Below, piece by piece: positions 1-6,248 of a stretch of 16,634 nt of DNA. This DNA is from Clostridiales bacterium (GTDB taxonomy: Bacteria; Bacillota; Clostridia; Oscillospirales; Oscillospiraceae). Where the stretch lies: assembly GCA_018374635.1 (NCBI GenBank), contig JAHAEW010000073.1, forward strand, positions 1 through 16,634, given 5' to 3'. The notes under the pieces were generated by a model. The model ran no database searches. It had not been told where the DNA came from and saw only the letters and a program-made list of their open reading frames with translations. The position numbers and the translations under genes were made by a program. Position 1 is the stretch's first letter; every line of letters starts with the position of its first letter.

Positions 1-97
1 AAGTGTGCGAGCGAAAGCGAGTGCGCGCAGCGGCCTGCATCCCCTCGAAAAAATGCTTGCATTTTTGAGAAGCGTGTCGAAGTTTTTCGACACGCTG
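1..97 (-). repeat. Dispersed ~97-bp hairpin repeat, left copy
   Basis: This is the inverted copy of 16538-16634. The two agree at 96 of 97 positions, differing only at 57 (T here, C in the complement of the right copy). The block holds a perfect 11-bp stem with a 4-nt loop (71-81 / 86-96, core TGTCGAA). It also holds an AT-rich stem AAAAATGC/GCATTTTT around 51-65 and a GC-rich arm with GCGAG repeats at 1-35. A diverged third copy lies at 7550-7625. It begins exactly at the window edge, so its true outer boundary is unknown. An open frame through it is not convincing as a gene. Confidence 0.9.
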
Positions 98-131
98 AAG
101 TCCGGCGCCGCGTATGCGGCGCCGGACTTTT
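98..131 (+). terminator. Stem-loop, probable (bidirectional) terminator
   Basis: A perfect 14-bp stem (98-111 / 116-129) with loop GTAT. On the + strand it is followed by TT and then TCTC, giving a short U tract (ACTTTTCTC). On the - strand, the direction of the antiporter gene ending at 153, the tail is only CTTC. It therefore may serve an off-window rightward gene as well as, or instead of, the antiporter. It abuts the repeat with no gap. Confidence 0.7.
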
Positions 132-152
132 CTCATCCCGACGGCCCTTACC

Positions 153-1376
153 TTACCGGGTGGGCTCGGGCGGGAGCTCCTCCTGAGCGTCAGAAACTCC
201 GTTTCGGGCGAGAAGGGCACGGTAGCTCCAGTCGATCCCCAGCGCGCCCAGAGGGGCGGTGACCAGGATGGCGATGACGGCCACGGTGAGCACGATCTCC
301 CCGCAGCCCAGCCCCATGGCCAGCGGCACGCCTCCGATGGCGGCCTGGACTGTGGCCTTGGGCAGGTAGGAGAGGATGCAGAAGAGCTTTTCCCGGGGCG
401 AAAAGCCGGCCCCCGGCAGGCACAGGCAGACCCCCGCCGCCCGGAAGCACAGGGCGCCCAGAACGGTGATCACCGCCATGGCGCCGGCCGAGGCGGCATA
501 GCGGACGTCCACCTCGGCCCCTACCAGGACGAACAAAATGACCTCGGTCCCCACCCAGAGGGTGGAAAAGGCGCCCGAGAGGGCCTTGGCGCATTCCTTG
601 GAGCGGCGCTGGAGGCCGATGCCGGTCCCCATGACAGCCAGAAGGCCGGAGAAGGGGATGAGCCCCTCCAGCCGGTGCTCCCCCTCCACCAGCAGGAAGG
701 CCAGGGAGAGCAGGAGCAGCACCTGCACCGGCAGGCGCGGGGCGGGGCGGTCCAGCCAGCGGGCCAGTCCCGTGCCCAGCCCCAGCCCGGCGGCCAGCCC
801 CAGCGCGATGGCGGCCGGTACGGAGAGCAGCGCGGCGGGGGAGAAGCTGCCGCCCTGAGCCATACCGATAAAGGCGGTAAAGAGCACAATGACAAAGACG
901 TCGTCCACCGATGCCCCGGCCAGAATCAGCTGGGGGATGCGCTTCTCCGTCCCCCAGCCCTCGTCCATCAGCCGGATCATCCGGGGGACGATGACTGCCG
1001 GGGAGACGGCGGCCACCACCGCGCCCATGATGGCCGCGTCCAGCGTGGAAATGCCCAGCAGCCAGGGCGCCAGCAGTACCATGCCGAAGATCTCAAAGCA
1101 GGCGGGGACAAAGCACATGAGAAGGGCGGGACGGCCCACCCGCTTCAGGTCGGCCAGGTCCAGGGAGAGTCCCGCCCGGGTGAGAATGACGATGAGGGCC
1201 AGCTGCCGCAGATCGGCAGAAATGGAGAGCATGGAGGGGGAGAGCAGATTCAGCTGGGATGGCCCCAGCAGGATGCCCGCCAGGAGCATGCCCAGCAGAC
1301 CGGGCAGGTGGAGCCTCTGGGCCACGGCCGAGCCGAAGAACCCCAGAAGCAGGATGAGCGCAAGACTTGTCAGCAT
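153..1376 (-). CDS. CPA-family Na+/H+ (cation:proton) antiporter, fluoride-riboswitch controlled
   Basis: A 407-residue, very hydrophobic protein with about 10-12 predicted membrane segments across nearly its whole length, as expected for the Na_H_Exchanger (CPA1/CPA2) fold. Segment 1 covers residues 2-18. SPAVIVP (125-131) and AGASVDD (153-159), with paired acidic residues D158-D159, match the ion-binding unwound-helix and DD region of CPA2-type transporters. There is no C-terminal TrkA-N/RCK domain, so this is the short form. The ATG at 1376 has an AAGGA about 10 nt upstream. A promoter at 1510-1538 and a leader that looks like a fluoride riboswitch precede it. CPA-type antiporters are among the gene classes reported downstream of crcB-motif riboswitches, so a role in fluoride tolerance is inferred. 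The transported ion cannot be told from sequence. Confidence 0.88.
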   Translation of the reverse strand: MLTSLALILLLGFFGSAVAQRLHLPGLLGMLLAGILLGPSQLNLLSPSMLSISADLRQLALIVILTRAGLSLDLADLKRVGRPALLMCFVPACFEIFGMVLLAPWLLGISTLDAAIMGAVVAAVSPAVIVPRMIRLMDEGWGTEKRIPQLILAGASVDDVFVIVLFTAFIGMAQGGSFSPAALLSVPAAIALGLAAGLGLGTGLARWLDRPAPRLPVQVLLLLSLAFLLVEGEHRLEGLIPFSGLLAVMGTGIGLQRRSKECAKALSGAFSTLWVGTEVILFVLVGAEVDVRYAASAGAMAVITVLGALCFRAAGVCLCLPGAGFSPREKLFCILSYLPKATVQAAIGGVPLAMGLGCGEIVLTVAVIAILVTAPLGALGIDWSYRALLARNGVSDAQEELPPEPTR

Positions 1377-1408
1377 GAGAATACCGTCCTTTCCGGAATT
1401 TAGAGCGC

Positions 1409-1451
1409 AAAAAAGGCTGATGCCTCCTGCGCTTGGCAGAAGTCATCAGCC
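1409..1451 (-). terminator. Intrinsic terminator of the riboswitch expression platform
   Basis: Reading the - strand, GGCTGATG (1444-1451) pairs with CATCAGCC (1415-1422). Inside this, CTTCTGC pairs with GCAGGAG around loop CAAGC, giving a long hairpin broken only by one A/G mismatch. It is followed at once by T6 (A6 at 1409-1414 on +). The 5' arm is the 3' conserved part of the aptamer, so terminator and folded aptamer exclude each other. That is the arrangement of transcriptional ON switches of the crcB class. Confidence 0.85.
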
Positions 1452-1501
1452 GTAATGGCGGTTTTGCCCGGCGGGCGGGCCAGGGAGAACTTCATTCCCT
1501 C
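1435..1501 (-). promoter_or_regulatory. Fluoride riboswitch (crcB motif) aptamer
   Basis: On the - strand the leader holds, in order: a stem-loop AGGGA-AUGAAGUUC-UCCCU; an extra hairpin GCCCG/CGGGC; the conserved AAAACCGCC; a short stem to CGGC; then CUGAUGACUUCUGCC. Loop bases GAAGUU (1489-1494 on +) can pair with GACUUC (1439-1444) to make the pseudoknot typical of this class. The AAACCGC...GCUGAUGA core matches crcB-motif RNAs as I know them. One deviation is AAUG where GAUG is usual at the first loop. The aptamer begins within a few bases of the predicted transcription start, and its 3' arm overlaps the terminator. Function (fluoride relieves termination) is inferred from the class. Confidence 0.82.
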
Positions 1502-1509
1502 GGTGTGTC

Positions 1510-1538
1510 AGTATACTCCGGAACGGGGCGGCTGTCAA
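1510..1538 (-). promoter_or_regulatory. Promoter of the antiporter gene
   Basis: TTGACA (1533-1538), a 17-nt spacer and TATACT (1510-1515) on the - strand are near-consensus for the housekeeping sigma factor. The predicted start at about 1503 places the riboswitch at the very 5' end of the transcript. The -35 overlaps the last codons of the upstream acetyltransferase gene. Confidence 0.85.
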
Positions 1539-2017
1539 GCCCTCCAGCCATAGAGACACAGCCCCGGCTTAATGTGGGGAAAGTGGAGGATCCCCTCCAG
1601 TGTGAAGCCGCATTTCTCGGCCAGACGGCGGGAGGCGGCGTTTTCTTCCACAATGAATCCCGCCAGTGTGGAAAAGCCAAGCTCCACCGCCCGCACCTGG
1701 AGGGCGCGCACGGCGGCCGCGCCGTATCCCTGTCCACAGGCGTCCCGGGCCAGGAAGAGGGAGACCGAGCGGCGGGTGTCCTCATGGTCCCCCAGTTTGA
1801 GGGCGGCCACCCCCGCGGAGCGGCCGCTCACAGCGTCCACAATGCGCCAGGCCAGATTGCCCCCTGTGGTGTAGGACTGGGCCAGCTCATCCCCCTGGGC
1901 GGGATCGGTGAGGGGGGAGAAGCGCATGTACCGGGCCACCTGGGGATCGGAGCCCAGCGCATAGAAATAGGACCCGTCGGCCGGGGTGAGGGGCTCCAGA
2001 CGGATGGCAGGGCTCAT
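1535..2017 (-). CDS. GNAT family N-acetyltransferase (RimJ/RimL-like)
   Basis: A 160-residue GNAT acetyltransferase, which moves acetyl from acetyl-CoA to an amine. It has an N-terminal RLEPLTPAD (6-14) and the acetyl-CoA pyrophosphate loop RDACGQGYGAAA (91-102, the Q/R-x-x-G-x-G/A motif). Further on are FIVEENAAS (121-129) and AEKCGFTLEG (133-142), as in RimJ/RimL enzymes that acetylate protein N-termini or small amines. The substrate is not predictable. The ATG at 2017 overlaps the TGA of the upstream pseudouridine synthase gene (ATGA), so it is translationally coupled as the last gene of the operon. A longer in-frame start at 2047 lies inside the upstream gene and is less likely. Confidence 0.85.
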   Translation of the reverse strand: MSPAIRLEPLTPADGSYFYALGSDPQVARYMRFSPLTDPAQGDELAQSYTTGGNLAWRIVDAVSGRSAGVAALKLGDHEDTRRSVSLFLARDACGQGYGAAAVRALQVRAVELGFSTLAGFIVEENAASRRLAEKCGFTLEGILHFPHIKPGLCLYGWRA

Positions 2018-2925
2018 CTCCGGCCCTCCCCATTCCCACCACGGCACAGGCGGCGGAAAGCGGCGGGCTCCCGGGCGGAGAAGGTGCGCTCCTCGCCGGT
2101 GCGGGGGTCCACCAGGGTGAGTTCATGGGCGTGGAGGCACAGACGGCCCAGCGGGCGGCTCTGGGCCCCATACTGCCGGTCTCCGGCGATGGGATGGCCC
2201 AGGTCGGACATGTGGACGCGGATCTGGTTCTTACGGCCGGTCTCCAGGTCTACCTCCAAAAGGGCATAGCCGCCCCCGGAGCAGAGGACCCGGTAGCGGG
2301 TGATGGCCTCCTTGGCGTCCCGGCCCGGAGGGCCGGAGTAGACCAGATGGGTGCGGGTCTCCCGCAGGTAGGAGCGGATACGGCCCCGGGATTCCTCAGG
2401 GACCCCCTCCACCAGGGCACGGTAGCCCCGGCGGCGGACCCGGCTCTCCCAGTCCTCCTGGAAGGCCAGCTTGGCCGCCTCATTCTTGGCAAAGAGCACC
2501 ACGCCGGAGGTGTCCCGGTCCAGGCGGTGGACGATAAAGCCCCGGCCGTTTTTCACCGTTTCCCGCATATAGTCGGTGAGGATGTGGTAGGCGGTGCGGG
2601 TCTTTTCCTTCTCGTTGGCGATGGTGAGGAGTCCGGCGGGCTTGTCAATGACAATGATGTCCAGGTCCTCATAGAGCACCGGGAAGGGGAGGCTGGGGAC
2701 CTCCTCCCGGGCCTGCCTGGGGGCCAGGCTCACCCGGTCGCCGGGAGCCAGGGGGTGGTCGAAGCGGGTAAATACCTTTCCGTTCACCCGGAACTGCCCG
2801 GAGGAGAGCATAGACTTGATGTTGTTGCGGGACTTGCCCTTGACGTGGGCGAGCAGGAAGGGGAGCAGGACGCCGTCCTCCTCCACGGTCCAGGTCAGAG
2901 GGGCGGATGGTTTTGGTTCTCTCAC
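2014..2925 (-). CDS. RluA-family 23S rRNA-type pseudouridine synthase
   Basis: A 303-residue enzyme that isomerises uridine to pseudouridine in rRNA. An N-terminal S4 RNA-binding region spans about residues 18-70. The catalytic motif HRLDRDTSG is at 133-141 with nucleophile Asp136. The C-terminal motif GRKNQIRVHMSDLGHPIAGD is typical of the RluA/RluC/RluD group, and the length is normal. The preferred start is the GTG at 2925: it has AAGGAG 8 nt upstream and overlaps the TGA of the hydrolase gene by GTGA. A frame that opens further upstream (3072) lies wholly within that gene. The target uridine cannot be assigned. It shares an operon with the serine hydrolase and the GNAT enzyme. Confidence 0.92.
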   Translation of the reverse strand: MREPKPSAPLTWTVEEDGVLLPFLLAHVKGKSRNNIKSMLSSGQFRVNGKVFTRFDHPLAPGDRVSLAPRQAREEVPSLPFPVLYEDLDIIVIDKPAGLLTIANEKEKTRTAYHILTDYMRETVKNGRGFIVHRLDRDTSGVVLFAKNEAAKLAFQEDWESRVRRRGYRALVEGVPEESRGRIRSYLRETRTHLVYSGPPGRDAKEAITRYRVLCSGGGYALLEVDLETGRKNQIRVHMSDLGHPIAGDRQYGAQSRPLGRLCLHAHELTLVDPRTGEERTFSAREPAAFRRLCRGGNGEGRR

Positions 2926-4352
2926 AGCTGAGTCTCCTTTTCTGTATCTTCCCGCTGGTAGACGCGGGTATAGACCTGGACGCCCCAGGCCTGTCCGTTG
3001 CGGATATGGAAGCGGCAGCGGCCCATGACCCGGCCCTCCTCGTCCAGCTGCTGGAACCAGGCGCCGCCGCACCAGACCAGGCGGCGCTTCGTGCCGTCCT
3101 GGTCCACCGAGAGTTCTCCATTCCGGCAGGAGACCGTCCAGTGGACAGGCACTCCTTCATGGCAGACGTAGCGCCCGGTGAGGAGCTCCGGCTGGGAGAA
3201 GGTCCCGCCGGCGGGGCGGAGCCAGCGGTGGTCGGCCTCCAGCGGCCGGCCGGTCACCGCGTTGTAGAGGGCCCACAGGAGGTCGCTTACGTCCACCTCG
3301 CCCTGGTTGCACAGGACCGCAAAGCCGTAGTTTTCTCCTTGCAGGTATCCTCCCTCGGAGGAGACCCCATGGAGGCCGCCCGAGTGCTCACAGTACACAT
3401 GCCCGTCCAGAAGGCGCTTGTTGAGGCCCAGGCAGTAGAAGGCCTTCTCCTGGGTGGGGAAGGCCGGTCCGGCCAGCTTCTCCACCGCCCGGGCGGGGAG
3501 GCGCTGGACCCCGTCCAGCACGCCGCCGTTGGAGAGACACTGGTAATACCGGGCCATATCGTGGGCGGTGGAGCGGACACAGGCGCTTCCCCGGAAGGGG
3601 GGCAGGGTGGACCAAACTTCGTCCCAGTAGAGCCGCCCCTCGTCATCCAGGTCAAAGAGGGCGGAAATGTTGCCGTTTGCCAGAACTCTGGCTTTCTCGC
3701 CCGCCACGTCCATCACCGAGCGCTCCATGCCCAGGGGGCGGAAGACCCGCGCCTGCAAAAACTGCTCCAGCGGGATGCCGGCCGCCTGGTCCACCACATA
3801 GGAGAGGATGGCATACCCCTCGTTGGAGTAGCTCATGATCTCGCCCGGCGCGCCCAGGGTGGGGTAGCGGCCCTGGGCGATGTAGTCAATGACCTCCTGG
3901 ATGGTGGACATGGCATTGGGGGCGGAGGCCTGGAGGGTGCGGGCCCAGCTGCTGCCGCGGCCGGGGGTGTTCTTGGCGATGGACCACTCCAGCGGCTCCA
4001 TGGGCGGGATGCCGGAGGTGTGCGTGGCCAGATGCCGGAGGGTCACCTCGTCCCGGGCGTTGCCCGGTACCCGGAAGGCCGGAAAATAGCGGACCACCGG
4101 GTCCTCCAGAGAGAGCTTGCCCTCCTCCTCCAGCATGGCCAGCGCCAGGGCGGTCATGGACTTGCTCATGGAGGCCACACCGAAGATGGTGTCGCCGTCC
4201 ACGGGGAGCAGGCCGGCCCCGTCCCGATGGCCGTAGCCCCTGGAGAAGAGCACGCCCTCCGGCCCGCGGATACAGACCGCTACACCGGGGAGCTTGCGCC
4301 CGGCGGTCTTTTCCTCCAGAAAACGGTCCAATGCTTCTGCGTTCCATTTCAT
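2922..4352 (-). CDS. Beta-lactamase-fold (class C-like) serine hydrolase, cytoplasmic
   Basis: A 476-residue protein of the beta-lactamase / penicillin-binding-protein-like family (PF00144 type). The active-site triad is visible: S61-M-S-K64 (SxxK), Y175-S-N177 (YxN) and H323-S-G-G (in place of KTG). LRHLATHTSGIPP (105-117) is also a family hallmark. Residues from about 380 to the end form a separate C-terminal beta-rich region. There is no signal peptide or membrane segment, so it probably acts in the cytosol as an esterase or peptidase-like hydrolase rather than as antibiotic resistance. It is the first gene of an operon with the pseudouridine synthase (GTGA overlap) and GNAT. Only about 36 nt separate it from the tRNA terminator upstream, and no clear promoter is visible there. 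Its ATG has AAAGGGG upstream. Confidence 0.88.
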   Translation of the reverse strand: MKWNAEALDRFLEEKTAGRKLPGVAVCIRGPEGVLFSRGYGHRDGAGLLPVDGDTIFGVASMSKSMTALALAMLEEEGKLSLEDPVVRYFPAFRVPGNARDEVTLRHLATHTSGIPPMEPLEWSIAKNTPGRGSSWARTLQASAPNAMSTIQEVIDYIAQGRYPTLGAPGEIMSYSNEGYAILSYVVDQAAGIPLEQFLQARVFRPLGMERSVMDVAGEKARVLANGNISALFDLDDEGRLYWDEVWSTLPPFRGSACVRSTAHDMARYYQCLSNGGVLDGVQRLPARAVEKLAGPAFPTQEKAFYCLGLNKRLLDGHVYCEHSGGLHGVSSEGGYLQGENYGFAVLCNQGEVDVSDLLWALYNAVTGRPLEADHRWLRPAGGTFSQPELLTGRYVCHEGVPVHWTVSCRNGELSVDQDGTKRRLVWCGGAWFQQLDEEGRVMGRCRFHIRNGQAWGVQVYTRVYQREDTEKETQL

Positions 4353-4376
4353 ATCAGTCCGGCCCCTTTCCCGCGG

Positions 4377-4420
4377 CGAATAAAAGAAAATGTCCCAGAA
4401 CCGTGTGGTCCTGGGACATT
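4377..4420 (-). terminator. Terminator of the tRNA operon
   Basis: A 10-bp stem AATGTCCCAG / CTGGGACATT (4389-4398 and 4411-4420) with an inner ACC/GGT pairing. On the - strand it is followed by TTCTTTTATT. It lies directly after the CCA of tRNA-Val and before the hydrolase gene. Confidence 0.88.
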
Positions 4421-4422
4421 CA

Positions 4423-4499
4423 TGGTGGAGACTACTGGACTCGAACCAGTGACCTCCTGCGTGTGAAGCAGGCGCTCTAACCAGCTGAGCTAAGCCTCC
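4423..4499 (-). tRNA. tRNA-Val (anticodon CAC)
   Basis: A 77-nt cloverleaf with encoded CCA. The acceptor GGAGGCT pairs with AGTCTCC (one G-T wobble). The D-arm is TAGCTCAGCTGGTTAGAGC. The anticodon stem CCTGC/GCAGG encloses loop TTCACAC, and the T-loop is GTTCGAGTC. It reads GUG codons. It is the last gene of the three-tRNA operon. Confidence 0.96.
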
Positions 4500-4528
4500 A
4501 ATTGGCGGGAGCGATTCCTCTCCCGTCG

Positions 4529-4603
4529 TGGTGACGCGTACGGGAATCGAACCCGTGTTACCGCCGTGAAAGGGCGGGGTCTTAACCGCTTGACCAACGC
4601 GCC
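4529..4603 (-). tRNA. tRNA-Glu (anticodon UUC)
   Basis: A 75-nt cloverleaf with encoded CCA. The acceptor GGCGCGT pairs with ACGCGTC. The anticodon stem CCGCC/GGCGG encloses loop CTTTCAC, so the anticodon is TTC. The T-arm is ACGGGTTCGATTCCCGT. It is the middle gene of the operon. Confidence 0.96.
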
Positions 4604-4627
4604 AAGCGAAGGTCTGAATCAGACCTA

Positions 4628-4704
4628 TGGTAGCGGTACCTGGATTCGAACCGGGGACACTGCGGGTATGAACCGCATGCTCTAGCCAACTGAGCTATAC
4701 CGCC
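4628..4704 (-). tRNA. tRNA-Met (anticodon CAU), elongator type
   Basis: A 77-nt cloverleaf with encoded CCA. The acceptor GGCGGTA pairs with TACCGCT. The anticodon stem TGCGG/CCGCA encloses loop TTCATAC. The first base pair is G-U rather than the unpaired C1/A72 of initiators, and the anticodon stem lacks three stacked G-C pairs, so it is an elongator. The T-stem CCCGG/CCAGG contains one C-A mismatch, which is unusual. It is the first gene after the promoter. Confidence 0.93.
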
Positions 4705-4737
4705 TTTTTGGCAGCCCCTCGAAACAGGGCAGGACTT

Positions 4738-4799
4738 AGTATAGATGAAAACCCTCCGTTTGTCAACCGTTTTTTCAAAAAAATTTCAATTTTTTCAGA
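4738..4799 (-). promoter_or_regulatory. Strong tRNA operon promoter with AT-rich upstream element
   Basis: On the - strand: TTGACA (4761-4766), a 17-nt spacer and TATACT (4738-4743). The roughly 30 bases upstream of the -35 (4767-4798) are runs of A and T, resembling an UP element as seen at stable-RNA promoters. The predicted start at about 4731 leaves a leader of about 27 nt before tRNA-Met. Confidence 0.88.
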
Positions 4800-4831
4800 T
4801 GCTCCGGACCGGCTATGCCGGCCCGGAGCAT
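4799..4831 (-). terminator. Stem-loop terminator after rsiV
   Basis: ATGCTCCGG-x-CCGGC (4799-4813) pairs with 4817-4831 around a 3-nt loop. The single odd pair is a G-U wobble in the - strand RNA but an A-C mismatch on +, so the - strand is the likely working direction. It starts 6 nt after the rsiV stop. The immediate 3' tail is not a classic U tract. Confidence 0.7.
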
Positions 4832-4837
4832 ACCGGA

Positions 4838-5689
4838 TCAGGTAAGCGGAACAGAAAAGGATTGAATCCCCATGGAACCGGGCGCGATCTCATACTTTTC
4901 AAAGAAGAGAACCGGATTCCCGCCGGCGTCCAGATAGAAGGCCTGATCGTCGGTCACACCGGAGAAGCCGCCCTGCTCCTGGGTAAAATAGACCGCGTCC
5001 TCTTCCGCGGTGCGGCGGGCCATCTCATCGCGGATGGCCTGGTCGCACCGGGCTTTCCAGTCAGGCCCCAGAAGGCCGGGAAGGGTGAGCTCCGTCCCGG
5101 TGCTCAGATCCAGGTTGTAGGAATAGATCTCCGTATAGGCGCTGGCCAGGGTTTCCGTCTTGTAGATCACAAAGGACAGATACGGCGGGTTGGAGCATTT
5201 TACCTCATAGTCCACATCGATGATGATGGGCATAAAATCCTCGGTCCGGCCGCCTGTGGCCACAAAGGAGTCCCGGGCCTCCCGGGCTCGCTCCTCCGCA
5301 TCGTCCAGGACCTGGTCGATGCGGGTGCGGATCTCCGTGTTGATACGCTGTTCCAGAGCGGTATCGCCGGTATCCGCCAGTGCGGGGAGGCGCACATCAA
5401 TGAGATGCTCCCGGTCATTGATCTGGTACTGCTCCACGGTGACGATCCGGGCCAGCTCCCCCAGGACGGGGAGAGAAGATACGGCGCTGGCAAAGGCGGG
5501 GCTGCTGTTGACCAGCAGACAGAAGCAGGCACAGGCGGCCAGGCAGGCCCCCCATCCCCGCTGAAGCGCCCGACGGCGCAGATACCGGCGGTTTCCGCGG
5601 CGCACAGCAGACTCCGTTGCAAAGGAGAGGGCCTCCGGGATCTCAATGGCTTCGTAGCGCTCCTTGGCTTCCTTCCAATGCTCATGCAT
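4838..5689 (-). CDS. rsiV: RsiV-like anti-sigma factor (DUF3298 family)
   Basis: A 283-residue single-pass membrane anti-sigma factor. Residues 1-45 are a basic cytoplasmic sigma-binding part. A membrane segment covers about 46-61, then SSPAFA-SAV (62-70) gives an A-x-A signal-peptidase-like site at 65-67. A DUF3298-type extracytoplasmic domain runs to the end (including DVDYEVKCSN and LTLPGLLGPDWK). In Bacillus subtilis and enterococci RsiV holds SigV inactive, binds lysozyme directly and is then cut by signal peptidase and a site-2 protease. The same role is inferred here. The ATG at 5689 shares one base with the sigV stop (TGATG). A TTG at 5692 with better spacing to AAGGAGG is an alternative start. 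It is co-transcribed with sigV. Confidence 0.88.
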   Translation of the reverse strand: MHEHWKEAKERYEAIEIPEALSFATESAVRRGNRRYLRRRALQRGWGACLAACACFCLLVNSSPAFASAVSSLPVLGELARIVTVEQYQINDREHLIDVRLPALADTGDTALEQRINTEIRTRIDQVLDDAEERAREARDSFVATGGRTEDFMPIIIDVDYEVKCSNPPYLSFVIYKTETLASAYTEIYSYNLDLSTGTELTLPGLLGPDWKARCDQAIRDEMARRTAEEDAVYFTQEQGGFSGVTDDQAFYLDAGGNPVLFFEKYEIAPGSMGIQSFSVPLT

Positions 5690-6183
5690 CAATGATCATC
5701 CTCCTTGGTCCATTCTTTCAGGTGTTTGAGTCCCTTGTAGAGCCGGGACTTGACCGTGTTAAGGTTTGCGCCGGTGACCTGGGCGATCTCCTCCAGCTTC
5801 AGGTCTTCAAAAAAGCGCAGGCGGATGACCGTCCGTTCCTTTTCGCTGAGCTTTTCCATGGCGTCATACAGATCCAGCCGGACGCCGGGGTCACACTCGG
5901 ACGCGGCCTCCTGCTCCAGCTGATCCTCCAGCGGGACCAGCCGCTTCCCCTGACGAAACCAGGTGATGCTCTCGTTGACCAGAATGCGGTAAAACCAGGT
6001 TTTGACATAGGCTGGTTCCCGCAGGGAACCGGCCTTGGTGAGGGCTTTGACGATGCTCTCCTGCACCACGTCCAATGCGGCGTCCCGATCCTTGACATAG
6101 CTGTAAGCCAGACGGTAGAAATCGGCCTGATGGGCCAGGATATACTCGGTCAGAATGGCGCGGTGCTCCGGGGGGGCGCTCAT
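5689..6183 (-). CDS. sigV: ECF RNA polymerase sigma factor, SigV-like
   Basis: A 164-residue ECF sigma factor. Region 2 covers about residues 12-75, with DFYRLAYSYVKDRDAALDVV and the DNA-melting stretch VKTWFYRILVNESI. Region 4 covers about 105-160, with LSEKERTVIRLRFFEDLKLE and EIAQVTGANLNTVKSRLYKG. The wording is very close to B. subtilis SigV as I recall it. It directs genes for lysozyme resistance and cell-envelope stress in that group. The ATG at 6183 has AAAGGGGG just upstream. An in-frame start at 6294 would lie within the structured leader and is rejected. It overlaps rsiV by one base, the usual sigma/anti-sigma arrangement, and an ECF-type promoter at 6362-6388 suggests self-activation. 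Confidence 0.93.
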   Translation of the reverse strand: MSAPPEHRAILTEYILAHQADFYRLAYSYVKDRDAALDVVQESIVKALTKAGSLREPAYVKTWFYRILVNESITWFRQGKRLVPLEDQLEQEAASECDPGVRLDLYDAMEKLSEKERTVIRLRFFEDLKLEEIAQVTGANLNTVKSRLYKGLKHLKEWTKEDDH

Positions 6184-6187
6184 GAAA

Positions 6188-6222
6188 AGCCCCCTTTCGA
6201 CGCGGCGGGAGGACAGGGGGCT
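6188..6222 (-). promoter_or_regulatory. Possible hairpin masking the sigV ribosome binding site
   Basis: AGCCCCC (6188-6194) and GGGGGCT (6216-6222) can form a 7-bp stem. In the - strand RNA the 3' arm contains the GGGGG of the sigV Shine-Dalgarno, so the stem would hide it. This is seen in sequence only, and its biological effect is inferred. Confidence 0.4.
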
Positions 6223-6248
6223 GTCACAGGACTGCCGCAAGGATAGGG

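Noticed and set aside
5..262. Small open frame through the left repeat, and its twin at 16445-16630, sharing the same first 30 residues.
   Set aside because: The frame is a by-product of the repeat's hairpins, runs on through a terminator stem, has no ribosome binding site, and ends differently in the two copies.
2922..4352. Antibiotic-resistance class C beta-lactamase.
   Set aside because: The SxxK/YxN/HxG triad fits the wider serine hydrolase family, but there is no signal peptide and it sits in an operon with rRNA modification and acetyltransferase genes.
4628..4704. Initiator tRNA-fMet or tRNA-Ile2 as the identity of the CAU tRNA.
   Set aside because: It has a paired first acceptor position and lacks the three G-C pairs of initiator anticodon stems. 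Overall it resembles clostridial elongator Met.
4710..4730. GCAGCCCCTCGAAA in the tRNA leader resembles part of the dispersed repeat.
   Set aside because: Only about 15 of 20 bases match and no hairpin is kept. Chance similarity is likely.
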